The notes under the pieces: generated by a model | Database searches by the model: none | What the model was told of the DNA's origin: nothing | The model's input: the letters and a program-made list of their open reading frames with translations, nothing else | Program-made: the position numbers and the translations under genes | Part shown: positions 41,601 through 49,174 of the stretch, piece by piece | Position numbering within the stretch: position 1 is the first letter of the stretch | Layout of the letters: the number at the start of each line of letters is the position of its first letter | From: Natronococcus sp. A-GB1 | GTDB taxonomy: Archaea > Halobacteriota > Halobacteria > Halobacteriales > Natrialbaceae | Reading direction: 5' to 3' | Assembly (NCBI RefSeq): GCF_029688845.1 | Contig: NZ_JARUKW010000013.1 | Location: 62,001-126,000 of the forward strand | Length of the DNA: 64,000 nucleotides

Positions 41601-41875
41601 TGCGTTCAGTACAGGCGGAGGCGGTACCACTGCGGTAGTGCCACAAGCGCAGCACCCGCGAGCGACCAGCGGGAGCGAGCGGGTTTTTAGCGTAGATTTT
41701 TGGAGTGGAGTGGGACCGATGGTCCCACTGACCATGCGAATAGTGCGAGACCAACGGTCTCGCATACCGTGTGAACGGACGCTGTGCGTCCGTGAACAGA
41801 GGGCGCTTCGCGCCCGTGAGCACAAGAGTGGTGAGCGAGCCCTGCGAGCGAACCCGACGAAAAAAGGTACGTGTG
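41601..41875 (+). repeat. Multi-hairpin dispersed repeat, copy 2
   Basis: This is the partner of 5121-5393, in the same orientation. The four core stems are at 41709-41729, 41744-41764, 41775-41793 and 41801-41815, each offset from copy 1 by exactly 36,482 and with identical arms; loops differ once in the first (GAT against GCT) and once in the third (TGT against TGC). The T-run is GGGTTTTTAGC, and the end is AAAAAAGGTACGTGTGC. Here the element lies in a divergent gap (upstream of both GDPD and the gene at 41986), so it cannot be simply a shared terminator. Confidence 0.85.
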
Positions 41876-41985
41876 CGTAGTTAGCGGATCTGCCTCTTTT
41901 TACACCGATCCACGGCGACGACAGCACTCCTAGCGTTCGCCTGCCGGGCCGCCTTTCAATACGCTTCCGAGCGAACCGAGGGCGT

Positions 41986-42243
41986 ATGACGGACACGACC
42001 CTGGACGACGTCGAACGGAATCTGGGCCGCGTCGAGGACCTCGAGCAGGAGGAGGCCCTCTCCGTGCTCCAGACCGCAAAGCAGGACCTCGAGGCAATGA
42101 GCACCGACGGCGACATCGACGAGGAGCGCCGGCAGGCCCTCGAGGACCGGCTCGATCAGCGGATGCGGGAGATCGAGGAGCGAGACGCCTACGACGGCAA
42201 CGTCGGCGAGGCGATGAACCCCGAAGATCACGACGCGCCCTGA
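41986..42243 (+). CDS. Small acidic coiled-coil protein, haloarchaeal hypothetical
   Basis: An 85-aa, almost fully helical protein (TLDDVERNLGRVEDLEQEEA, ERRQALEDRLDQRMREIEER) with heptad-like Leu spacing and many Glu/Asp. It has no Cys, no membrane segment and no known motif. The disordered end reads NPEDHDAP. Conservation of such short proteins in haloarchaea is common, but function is not known. The VOC gene follows 58 bases downstream. Confidence 0.65.
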   Translation: MTDTTLDDVERNLGRVEDLEQEEALSVLQTAKQDLEAMSTDGDIDEERRQALEDRLDQRMREIEERDAYDGNVGEAMNPEDHDAP

Positions 42244-42301
42244 TACCGAGGTGTCAGCTGCCGGGCGAGCGCACTTGGCGCGAGCGACGCCACCACTGAG
42301 T

Positions 42302-42790
42302 ATGGCTCGCTACCCCCGTGGAGTGGCACACGTCGGCGTCACCGTTCCGGATATCGAGGCGGCGCTCGAGTGGTACGAGGACGTGCTCGGCTTCGAGACG
42401 ATCATGGGTCCCGTCGAGGTCGACCACGGCGAGGACCACATCGGGAGGCTCTGTGCGGATGTACTGGGTGAGTTCGACACCGTCTCGATCGCCCACGTCG
42501 CGACGGGCAACCAGGTCGCGATCGAGTTCTTCGAGTTCGACGACACCGAGTCGGGTCCCAATCCGGAGCCGTCCGAGGCGGGCTACTTCCACGTCTGTGT
42601 CATCGACCCGGAGATCGAGACGCTCGCGGCCGAGATCGACGACAGTGGCGGTGAACACCACACCGACGTCTGGGAGCTGTTCCCCGATCAGCCCTACCGA
42701 ATGACCTACTGCAAGGACCCCTGGGGCAACATCGTCGAGATTCACACTCACAGCCACGAACGCATCTACAGCAATCAGGGCGACTACTGA
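42302..42790 (+). CDS. VOC-family protein (glyoxalase/bleomycin resistance fold)
   Basis: A 162-aa protein with two beta-alpha-beta-beta-beta modules (about 5-70 and 85-150). GVAHVGVTVPDIEAALEWYEDVLGF is the typical first module; YFHVCVIDPEIE and PWGNIVEIHTH start and end the second. Metal-site candidates are H10, the Glu in AIEFFEF, H in YFHVC and E in VEIHTH, as in methylmalonyl-CoA epimerase or glyoxalase I. The precise reaction cannot be told. It is monocistronic or co-transcribed with the preceding small gene. Confidence 0.85.
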   Translation: MARYPRGVAHVGVTVPDIEAALEWYEDVLGFETIMGPVEVDHGEDHIGRLCADVLGEFDTVSIAHVATGNQVAIEFFEFDDTESGPNPEPSEAGYFHVCVIDPEIETLAAEIDDSGGEHHTDVWELFPDQPYRMTYCKDPWGNIVEIHTHSHERIYSNQGDY

Positions 42791-42839
42791 TCTCGAGCTG
42801 GCGCCAGAGAACCCGGCGAGATCGGCCGACCCCCACCGT

Positions 42840-42845
42840 TTTATT
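42840..42845 (+). promoter_or_regulatory. TATA-like box of npdG (leaderless spacing)
   Basis: TTTATT sits 30-25 bases before ATG 42870, flanked by GC-rich sequence. This is the haloarchaeal TATA-box position for a leaderless mRNA. Confidence 0.5.
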
Positions 42846-42869
42846 CGGCTGCCGTCCCGAGAGAGACGT

Positions 42870-43538
42870 ATGCGAATCGCACTACTGGGCGGCACCGGCG
42901 ACATCGGCGAGGGGCTCGCGCTTCGGTTCGCGCGAGATACCGACCACGAGATCCTCATCGGCTCCCGTGATCCCGAGAAGGCCCGCGACGCGGTCGCGGA
43001 ATACGAAGACGCCCTCGAGGCGATCAGCGCCGAGTCGAGCGTGAAGGGCTTTATCAACGAGATGGCCGCGGACCGAGCCGACGTCGTCGTGCTCTCGGTC
43101 CCCCCGTACTACGTCGGGGATACGGTCGAGGCCGTCGCGGACGTCCTCGATGAGGACACCGTGCTGGTGACACCAGCGGTCGGGATGCAGGGCGACGACG
43201 ACGGGCTCCACTACCACCCACCGAGTGCCGGCAGCGTCACCGAGCTCGTCGCGAAGCGCGCGCCCGACGGCGTTCCCGTGGTCGGGGCCTTCCACAACCT
43301 CGCGGCCGGCGCGCTCACGGACCTCGAGCTCGAGTTGGATCTCGACACGCTCGTCGTCGGCGACGATTCGGACGCAAAAGAGCGAGTGATCGCGCTGGCC
43401 GAGGAGATCGAGGGACTTCGAGGGCTCGACGTCGGCCCGCTGGCTAACGCGGCCGAAGTGGAAAGCGTCACGCCGCTCGTAATCAACATCGCACGGTACA
43501 ACGACGACCTCCACGACGTCGGCGTGAAGTTCGACTAG
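42870..43538 (+). CDS. npdG: NADPH-dependent F420 reductase
   Basis: A 222-aa Rossmann protein. It opens MRIALLGGTGDIGEGLALRFA (NADP motif GGTGDIG), with IGSRDPEKA after beta-2 for NADP 2'-phosphate recognition. VVVLSVPPYYV and FHNLAAGAL match the F420-binding side of Archaeoglobus Fno. It transfers hydride between F420H2 and NADP+. The C-terminus overlaps the convergent response-regulator gene by four bases. The presence of cofE at the window's end supports an F420-using cell. Confidence 0.9.
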   Translation: MRIALLGGTGDIGEGLALRFARDTDHEILIGSRDPEKARDAVAEYEDALEAISAESSVKGFINEMAADRADVVVLSVPPYYVGDTVEAVADVLDEDTVLVTPAVGMQGDDDGLHYHPPSAGSVTELVAKRAPDGVPVVGAFHNLAAGALTDLELELDLDTLVVGDDSDAKERVIALAEEIEGLRGLDVGPLANAAEVESVTPLVINIARYNDDLHDVGVKFD

Positions 43539-44023
43539 CGGGCGAGCTCTGACTCGGATTCTGACGCTGTCGCGGATTCGGTCTCGAGTTCGGTTCGCGA
43601 CCACGACGTTTCCAGCGAGCGCAGCGTCTCGAGAAAGCCGTCGGCGTCGACGGGTTTCGTCATCGCATCGTCGATGGGAAGTTCGTCGAGACCGAGCACC
43701 CGGTCCTGTGCGGGGTGGCCGGTGAGCACGACCAGGGGTATCTCCTCGATTTCGGGCGTTCCCTCGATCTCGGTCGCGACCTCGTCGCCGTTCAGCCGCG
43801 GGAGCTTGAAATCGAGCAAGACGAGATCGGGACGAGGTGCGTCGGCGAACTCTCCACGGCGGTGGAGAAAGTCAAGCGCGTCGCTCCCGTCGTCGACGAC
43901 GTGGAACGCGTGGTCGATCGGCGTCGCTCGCAACGACTCCTTCGTCAGCCGTACGTCCCCAGGGTTGTCCTCGACAAGTAAGATCTCCAGCGTAGCTGGT
44001 AGTCCACCGGCGCCATCCGACAT
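43535..44023 (-). CDS. Single-domain response regulator (Rcp1-like)
   Basis: A 162-aa receiver-domain protein without output domain. The acidic pocket E18/D19 (LVEDNPGDVRL), phosphoacceptor D71 (LVLLDFKLP), the Thr in VVLTGH and the Lys in MTKPVD are all present. The NPGD and FKLP variants are those of phytochrome- or halobacterial-type Rcp1/HalX-like regulators. The C-terminal 30 residues are a Glu/Ser tail. No histidine kinase gene is adjacent. The start is ATG 44023; the frame is open upstream but falls in GC-rich intergenic DNA. Confidence 0.87.
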   Translation of the reverse strand: MSDGAGGLPATLEILLVEDNPGDVRLTKESLRATPIDHAFHVVDDGSDALDFLHRRGEFADAPRPDLVLLDFKLPRLNGDEVATEIEGTPEIEEIPLVVLTGHPAQDRVLGLDELPIDDAMTKPVDADGFLETLRSLETSWSRTELETESATASESESELAR

Positions 44024-44195
44024 GGACGTAACTGTGAACGCTGTCCCCATCGAGCTACGGCCTGTTATTTCAGGCATTAAAGTACCCTCGGCAATCAGAC
44101 GACGGCTTCCTGTCACCCGAACCGAGAGAGAAGCAAAGCTCCACGCCCCACTATCGGCGGAAAAACGACGCAAGAAACGTCGGCTGATCGACGGA

Positions 44196-44465
44196 CTACG
44201 CGCCGGCGTCCTCGAGGGCGTCCTCGAGGTCCTCGCGCTGGGTGACGCCAACGAAGCGCTCGACGACGCCGTCGTCGTTCTCGATGATCAGGGTCGGCAG
44301 CGAGCGAACCTGGTACTCGTTGGCGACGTCCTGCTGTTCGTCGACGTTGACCTTCTCGACATCGAAGCGCCCCTCCCAGTCGTCCTCGAGCTCCTCGAGG
44401 ATCGGATCCTGGGTCTTGCAGGGGCCACACCAGTCTGCGTAGAAGTCCTTGAGCGTGACGGACAT
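44196..44465 (-). CDS. Thioredoxin-family protein
   Basis: An 89-aa short thioredoxin with the active site W-C13-G-P-C16 in FYADWCGPCK and the cis-Pro loop SLPTL. The length, without the usual N-terminal strand and helix, is typical of the short archaeal thioredoxin/glutaredoxin-like proteins. VNVDEQQDVANEYQVRS and RFVGVTQREDLEDAL complete the fold. It is a cytoplasmic disulfide reductase. ATG 44465 (MSVTLKDF) is chosen; upstream is GC-rich and carries no Trx sequence. Confidence 0.88.
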   Translation of the reverse strand: MSVTLKDFYADWCGPCKTQDPILEELEDDWEGRFDVEKVNVDEQQDVANEYQVRSLPTLIIENDDGVVERFVGVTQREDLEDALEDAGA

Positions 44466-44733
44466 GTGATCAGGGGTACTTGCCACGCGCCGCGCATAAG
44501 GGTTTCCCACTCGGGGGTTTGCGCCGATGTCGCGGACGCCGCGGGTCGATCCGCGCCGCCGTCGCGCGATCCAATCGGTGGTCGAGCCCTCGAGCAGCGT
44601 CTCCCGCCGACAGCCGACGGAGGTCCGATCGGCGTCGATGCTGCAGTCACCACGGCGCCGATTCGGACCGGGTCGGCCTCGAGGCCGTCTATGGCGGCCG
44701 CAAGCGTCCGTTCGACGGGAAACTCGCGAACGC
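44466..44733. other. Intergenic stretch without supported gene
   Basis: GC-rich DNA between trx and the palindromic element. A minus-strand frame is open through it but has biased, repetitive translation (Arg/Ser/Pro-rich) and no known motif. It may be remnants or long leader; nothing can be assigned. Confidence 0.3.
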
Positions 44734-44817
44734 TATAGTAGCCACTGAAAGTCAGTGCGCACCCGATCGCACGACTACTGTGCGATCGGTGTGCAAACCG
44801 TTTCAATTGTTACTATA
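44734..44817. repeat. 84-bp palindromic intergenic element
   Basis: The element is bounded by a perfect 7-bp inverted repeat TATAGTA (44734-44740) / TACTATA (44811-44817). Inside are a CACTGA/TCAGTG hairpin (3-base loop) and a central stem CCGATCGCAC/GTGCGATCGG with 7-base loop GACTACT, extended outward by TGCGCAC/GTGTGCA-like pairing. The organisation is that of a small palindromic mobile (MITE/REP-like) element. Only one copy is in the window. It lies 67 bases upstream of secG. Confidence 0.7.
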
Positions 44818-44883
44818 ACGCCGCTCGCTCGAACCCGTTCGATCGTCGAAAGCTTTAGTTCAGCCCGACCCGATAGTGTACGT

Positions 44884-45045
44884 ATGGACAGAGGACAGAA
44901 CTCCGGCGGGCTGATGTCCAGTGCCGGACTCGTCCGGTACTTCGACGCAGAGGACTCGAACGCGATCCGTATCGACCCGAAGACGGTTATCGCCACGGGG
45001 ATCATGCTGGGCGTGCTCGTCCAGTTGCTGATCTTCGTCTCCTGA
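44884..45045 (+). CDS. secG: Preprotein translocase subunit Sec61-beta/SecG
   Basis: A 53-aa tail-anchored protein. [20 protein letters not shown] and [13 protein letters not shown], followed by one C-terminal helix (about 34-52, [11 protein letters not shown]), match archaeal Sec61-beta. It is the small third subunit of the SecYE channel in the membrane. A CTTTAG box near 44851-44856 is about 30 bases ahead of the ATG. pdxT follows after 107 bases, a frequent haloarchaeal order. It is too short for usual gene finding but is unambiguous. Confidence 0.93.
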   Translation: MDRGQNSGGLMSSAGLVRYFDAEDSNAIRIDPKTVIATGIMLGVLVQLLIFVS

Positions 45046-45152
45046 TCCTCGCCCGCCGTTCTCGACGAGCGTCTCGGTAGCCGTGGCACCAAAGCGCTCG
45101 AGACGCCACCGTGACGCGTCGTTTTTGGCCGTCCGCTCCGTACCCGACAGCC

Positions 45153-45770
45153 ATGTCACTGACAGCCGGCGTCGTCGCCGTTCAGGGCAACGTCGACGAA
45201 CACGCCGACGCGATCGAACGCGCCGCGCGAGCCCACGGACGGGAGGTTACCATCCGCGAGATCCGTGACTCCGGGATCGTCCCCGACTGCGACCTGCTCG
45301 CGATACCCGGTGGCGAGTCGACGACGATCTCGCGGCTCGTCCACGGCGAGGGGATCGCCGCCGAGATTCGAGACCACGTCGCCGCCGGGAAGCCCTTGCT
45401 TGCGACCTGTGCGGGCCTGATCGTCGCCTCGAGCGACGCGAACGACGACCGCGTCGACGAACTCGAACTGATCGACGCCTCGGTCGAGCGCAACGCCTTC
45501 GGGCGACAGAAGGACAGCTTCGAGGCACCCCTCGAGATCGACGGCCTCGAGGAGCCGTTTCCCGCGGTGTTCATCCGTGCGCCCGCCATCGACGACGTCG
45601 GCGACACCGACGTACTCGCGCGCTGGGGGGAGCGACCGGTCGCGGTGCGTGACGGTTCCGTCGTCGCGACCGCCTTCCACCCCGAGCTGACCCCCGACAG
45701 TCGCCTCCACGGGCTGGCGTTCTTCGAGAACGAGGAGTCGATTGGGCCGGCGCTCGAGGAGCTCGCGTAG
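45153..45770 (+). CDS. pdxT: Pyridoxal 5'-phosphate synthase glutaminase subunit
   Basis: A 205-aa class I glutaminase. Motifs: GVVAVQGNVDEH at the N-terminus, PGGEST (oxyanion region), the nucleophile Cys in LLATCAGLI, and the HPEL pair of the triad near the end (AFHPELTPD). It supplies ammonia to PdxS for PLP synthesis from ribose 5-phosphate, glyceraldehyde 3-phosphate and glutamine. pdxS is not in the window. ATG 45153 (MSLTAGVVAVQG) is correct; no earlier start fits. The gene stands alone between secG and the DUF151 gene. Confidence 0.95.
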   Translation: MSLTAGVVAVQGNVDEHADAIERAARAHGREVTIREIRDSGIVPDCDLLAIPGGESTTISRLVHGEGIAAEIRDHVAAGKPLLATCAGLIVASSDANDDRVDELELIDASVERNAFGRQKDSFEAPLEIDGLEEPFPAVFIRAPAIDDVGDTDVLARWGERPVAVRDGSVVATAFHPELTPDSRLHGLAFFENEESIGPALEELA

Positions 45771-45864
45771 GGCCGAGTCGACCGCCGCGATCGTTCGACC
45801 GCGCTCGGTCGTGCAAGCATGTGCGACCGAACACGTTTTTCCGCTGCCCCCCGTCGAATCGAAC

Positions 45865-46332
45865 ATGAACGCAGCGATCGACGCCGTCCGCGTCGCGGGA
45901 ACGCCCCAGGGTCCGGTTCCGGTGGTCGTTCTCGAACTCGAGAGCGAAGACGACGTCGTCCCGATCTTCATCGGGTTCAACGAGGCCGTAAGCATCGATC
46001 GCGGTCTCGAGGCCGAGGACATCGGGCGGCCGCTGACCCACGACCTGTTGCTCGACGTCATGGAGGAACTCGGCAGCCGGATCGAGCGCGTCGTCGTCAG
46101 CGAGATCGAGCCCGGGATGAACGACCGGGGCGGCACCTACATCGCCGACCTCCACCTCCAGACCCCCCGCGGCGAGACGGTGATCGACGCGCGCCCGAGC
46201 GACTCGCTCGCGCTCGCCGCCCGGACGAACGCACCGATCGAGGTCACCGAGGACGTCTTCGAGGACGGCCGAGACGACAGGGAGAAGTTCGAGCACCTCG
46301 AATCGATCCGTGACGTCTCCGGTGAGTTCTGA
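45865..46332 (+). CDS. Bifunctional nuclease family protein (DUF151)
   Basis: A 155-aa DUF151 protein. It begins MNAAIDAVRVAGTPQGPV and has VPIFIGFNEAVSIDRGLE and RPLTHDLLLDVMEELGS, the core signature of the family, and RPSDSLALAARTNAPI near 112-127. Some plant members were reported to have nuclease activity; for archaea the role is unknown. The TGA at 46330-46332 directly abuts the hisE ATG at 46333, so the pair is an operon with coupled translation. Confidence 0.88.
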   Translation: MNAAIDAVRVAGTPQGPVPVVVLELESEDDVVPIFIGFNEAVSIDRGLEAEDIGRPLTHDLLLDVMEELGSRIERVVVSEIEPGMNDRGGTYIADLHLQTPRGETVIDARPSDSLALAARTNAPIEVTEDVFEDGRDDREKFEHLESIRDVSGEF

Positions 46333-46617
46333 ATGGACGACACGCTCGAAGCCCTGTTCGCCGTCATCGAGGATCGCAAGGAAACGCTGCCCGAGGACTC
46401 ATACACCGCGTCGCTGTTCACCCACGAGAAGGGGGAGAACGCGGTGCTCGAGAAACTCGGCGAGGAGAGCACCGAGCTCGTGCTCGCGGCCAAAGACGAC
46501 GATCGCGAGGAGATCGCCTACGAGGCCGCCGACATCGTCTACCATCTGCTCGTCCTCCTGTCGATGAAGGACATGGACCTCGAGGAGCTCGAGGCCGAAC
46601 TCGAGGCGCGGCGCTAG
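46333..46617 (+). CDS. hisE: Phosphoribosyl-ATP pyrophosphatase
   Basis: A 94-aa all-alpha MazG-fold protein for the second step of histidine synthesis (PR-ATP to PR-AMP and PPi). Signature: SYTASLFTHEKGENAVLEKL (split as SYTASLF and EKGENAVLEKLGEES), EEIAYEAADIVYHLLVLL with the Mg-binding Glu/Asp (E-x2-Y-E-x3-D). Length is typical of stand-alone HisE. It starts right at the stop of the DUF151 gene, an arrangement common in haloarchaea. Other his genes are not adjacent. Confidence 0.95.
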   Translation: MDDTLEALFAVIEDRKETLPEDSYTASLFTHEKGENAVLEKLGEESTELVLAAKDDDREEIAYEAADIVYHLLVLLSMKDMDLEELEAELEARR

Positions 46618-46693
46618 ACGAACGCCCGACGAGGCCGACGCTTGCAGCCGCCCGGCCCAGATTGATTGTCCCGATCGGTGTGAGGGGGCCTGC

Positions 46694-47041
46694 ATGGCAG
46701 TCGAACAGATCGAACACGCCGACGACCACATGCAGGAGTGTATCGACAACTGTCTCGAGGCCGCGCAGGTCTGTGAGTGGTGTGCCGACGCCTGCCTCGA
46801 CGAGGGCGAGGAGATGGCCCGCTGCGTCCGGCTCTGTCGGGACGTGGCCGACATCGCCTCGCTGCACGCGCGGTTCATGGCCCGCAACTCGAGTTACCAC
46901 GCGGAACTGGGCGAGCTCTGTGCGGACCTCTGTGAGGAGTGCGCCGAGGAGTGTGAGGGCCACGACCACGACCACTGTCAGGCCTGCGCCGAGATCCTTC
47001 CGAACTGCGTCGAGAGCTGCCGCGAGATGGCTTCCAGTTGA
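46694..47041 (+). CDS. Cys-rich four-helix-bundle copper-binding protein (DUF326/Csp-like)
   Basis: A 115-aa protein with 15 cysteines on the inner faces of predicted helices: CIDNCLEAAQVCEWCADAC (about 16-34), CVRLC, CADLCEECAEEC and CQACAEILPNCVESC. This is the pattern of copper-storage proteins (Csp) in the DUF326 family, which hold many Cu(I) ions in a helix bundle. His-rich GHDHDHC (about 92-98) may add a further metal site. There is no signal peptide, so it would store or buffer copper in the cytoplasm. It may matter for cells with a copper amine oxidase, though no link in sequence is seen. Confidence 0.87.
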   Translation: MAVEQIEHADDHMQECIDNCLEAAQVCEWCADACLDEGEEMARCVRLCRDVADIASLHARFMARNSSYHAELGELCADLCEECAEECEGHDHDHCQACAEILPNCVESCREMASS

Positions 47042-47252
47042 CGCGAGTCCACGGGAGCGACGCGCCCAGGCAGCTTCCAGTCGAGATCCCCCATCCCTCG
47101 TTTTCAACAGATCTCAGCACCGCATTTTCGCATTTCCACGGGGTCTGGAACCGGTTTTCCCGCCCCGATCGCCTCCTGAACCCAGACGATCAGTTTCCGC
47201 ACGGCGTCCGTTCCCGCGACGTTCGTCGCAACTCGTCGCTCGAGCGGCCGAT

Positions 47253-47663
47253 CTACACCCGACGCCCTGAAGCCCCCGGGTCGCTCGAGGATCCGGAGTT
47301 GAAGAACCCGCCGATGGCCCCGGCGATCGCGCTCTCGAGGGCCATGACAAAGGACAGCGCCAGCGCGACGAGGAAGATCCCGAGGCCGGCGAGGCCGCTG
47401 ATGGCGCCGCCGATCGGGCCGCCGGCCCAGCCGGCGACCCCGACGACGAGCGCGACGAGCACGCCGGCGACGAGCCCGCCGAGGGCGCCGGCGAGCAGCC
47501 CGTGCCAGAAGCCGCGTCCGAGCCCGCCGCCGGCGAGGTAGCCGGCGACGAAACCGCCGATCAGTCCAGCGGCGAGCTGGCCGACGCCCGGCAGCGTGAG
47601 CCCGACGATCCCCAGAATAGTGATGACGAGAAAGCCGATGACGACGGAGCGCCAGTCTGTCAT
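47253..47663 (-). CDS. DUF5518-family small membrane protein
   Basis: A 136-aa Gly/Ala-rich protein with four predicted helices (about 7-24, 26-45, 55-80, 88-118), start MTDWRSVVIGFLVI. It fits the DUF5518 pattern of haloarchaeal membrane proteins with alternating Gly-rich helices (GGFVAGYLAGGGLGRGFWHG). The tail is SGSSSDPGASGRRV. Function is unknown. ATG 47663 matches a short start region; it is divergent from the NOG1-like gene. Confidence 0.72.
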   Translation of the reverse strand: MTDWRSVVIGFLVITILGIVGLTLPGVGQLAAGLIGGFVAGYLAGGGLGRGFWHGLLAGALGGLVAGVLVALVVGVAGWAGGPIGGAISGLAGLGIFLVALALSFVMALESAIAGAIGGFFNSGSSSDPGASGRRV

Positions 47664-47776
47664 ACCGATCCGTCGGACGCGAGCGGACATAAGCCCTCGG
47701 CGTGGATACTGCGGAGGTACGGCTCGTCGGGCCGTCGGACAGTGCCCGCACGATGGCCGCGGGATAACGAACGACC

Positions 47777-47782
47777 TTTTAC
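47777..47782 (+). promoter_or_regulatory. TATA-like box of the NOG1-type GTPase gene
   Basis: TTTTAC sits 29-24 bases before ATG 47806, in a GC-rich context, the usual place for a leaderless haloarchaeal promoter. A GGAGG at 47800-47804 directly before the ATG is too close for a ribosome-binding site. Confidence 0.45.
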
Positions 47783-47805
47783 GACCGCGGGTTCTAGCTG
47801 GAGGC

Positions 47806-48789
47806 ATGATTTTCGAAGACCTTCCGACCACGCCCACGTCGGAAGAGCTGATCGACAAGGCGTTCTCGCGGGCGGCGCGGGCCGGCAAGGCCAAGGGCGG
47901 CCTCGAGGCCCAGCAGTCGATGCTCCAGACCGCGGCGAACATCATCTCCGACAATCTGGAAAACGTCGTCACGGCCTGGCCGGACTTCGCCTACGAGGAC
48001 GACGTCGACCCGTTCTACTACGAGATCGCGGACGCGATCGTCGACGTGGACCGCCTGCGTCAGAGCCTCTCGGAGACGATGTGGGCCAGCCGCAAGGCCC
48101 GCGAGATCCACCAGGAGTACCAGCCGAAGCTGCGCAAGACCGACATCGACACCGCGCGCAAACACCGAAAACAGGCGTTCGCCCGGCTCGCGGACATCGT
48201 CGAGCAGATCGACGACGAGCTGCTGTACATCAACGAGTCGCGCAACGATCTGCGGGACCTGCCCGAGATCAACCCCGACGAGCCGACGATCGTCGTCGCG
48301 GGCTACCCCAACGTCGGGAAGTCGTCGTTCGTCAACGACGTCACGAACGCCCGCGGCGAGACCGCTTCGTACCCGTTCACGACGAAGGGGATCGGGCTGG
48401 GTCACTTCGAGCGAGACCACATCCGCTACCAGATCGTCGACACGCCGGGGCTGCTCGACCGCCCGCCGCAAGATCGAAACGAGATCGAGTCACAGGCCGT
48501 GAGCGCGATCGAGCACTTGGCCGACTGCATGCTCGTCGTCCTCGACCCCAGCGGCGAGTGTGGCTACCCCCTCGAGTCCCAGCTCGAGCTTCGGGACACC
48601 ATCGCCGCGCAGTTCGAGAACGTTCCCGTGTTCACGGTCGCGAACAAGGTCGACCGCGCCGAACACTGGACGGCCGACGTCGCCGCTGACTACGAGATGA
48701 GCGTCGAGACCGGCGAGAACGTCGAGACCGTTCTCGATGCGGCCGTCGAGGCGATCGGCTACGAACCGGAACTGCCGTTCGAGGAGTAA
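47806..48789 (+). CDS. NOG1-family (Obg-related) GTPase
   Basis: A 327-aa GTPase. The N-terminal helical part (1-155, RKAREIHQEYQPKLRK) is characteristic of archaeal and eukaryotic NOG1. The G domain has G1 GYPNVGKSS (166-174), G3 DTPGLLD and G4 NKVD; the G2 region contains ASYPFTTKGIGLG. NOG1 acts in assembly of the large ribosomal subunit. ATG 47806 gives MIFEDLPTTPT, the start usual in haloarchaea. A two-helix protein gene follows after four bases and is translationally linked. Confidence 0.92.
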   Translation: MIFEDLPTTPTSEELIDKAFSRAARAGKAKGGLEAQQSMLQTAANIISDNLENVVTAWPDFAYEDDVDPFYYEIADAIVDVDRLRQSLSETMWASRKAREIHQEYQPKLRKTDIDTARKHRKQAFARLADIVEQIDDELLYINESRNDLRDLPEINPDEPTIVVAGYPNVGKSSFVNDVTNARGETASYPFTTKGIGLGHFERDHIRYQIVDTPGLLDRPPQDRNEIESQAVSAIEHLADCMLVVLDPSGECGYPLESQLELRDTIAAQFENVPVFTVANKVDRAEHWTADVAADYEMSVETGENVETVLDAAVEAIGYEPELPFEE

Positions 48790-48793
48790 CGAG

Positions 48794-49123
48794 ATGAAGG
48801 GACCGGGAATCCTCTGGATGTTACAGACCGCGGCCGGCTTCTCGCTGGCCGGGCCGCTGTTCTTCCTTGCGGCGAACTATCTCTTCGCGGGGCGGTACGC
48901 CTGGGGCGTGAGCTTCCTCTTTTTCGGGCTGCTCGTGCTCTACTTCCCGACGTACCTCGTCAACCGAATCGGCGGGCCGCGAGCCTGGGTCCGGCGTCGG
49001 CTCGGTCGGGGCGGTGACGACGAGACGGAGGACGACAGCACCGCGGCGGACGGCGGGACCGACGCCGACCGATCGTCCGGTACCGATCGAGGATCGCCGC
49101 TCGAGCGGCTCCGGAGCCGCTGA
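48794..49123 (+). CDS. Small two-helix membrane protein
   Basis: A 109-aa protein: two helices (about 8-28 and 35-58) followed by a basic stretch (RVRRRLGRGG-like, as WVRRRLGRGGDD) and a disordered Asp/Ser-rich tail. The stop of the NOG1-type GTPase lies four bases before its ATG, so they share a transcript. Similar short membrane proteins after NOG1 are common in haloarchaea. No function can be given. Confidence 0.7.
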   Translation: MKGPGILWMLQTAAGFSLAGPLFFLAANYLFAGRYAWGVSFLFFGLLVLYFPTYLVNRIGGPRAWVRRRLGRGGDDETEDDSTAADGGTDADRSSGTDRGSPLERLRSR

Positions 49124-49174
49124 GGGTCAGAAAGCTCGGTCGAGAACGGCGCCCGAAAACGGGACGGGTGACGC

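Noticed and set aside
44288-44806. Minus-strand frame overlapping thioredoxin and the palindromic element
   Set aside because: The reading frame is antisense/out of frame to thioredoxin and runs through the palindrome; no conserved protein motif.
46618-46693. Search for tRNA genes in the gaps of the window
   Set aside because: No cloverleaf with a T-loop GTTC-type motif and matching acceptor stem was found in this or other intergenic stretches.
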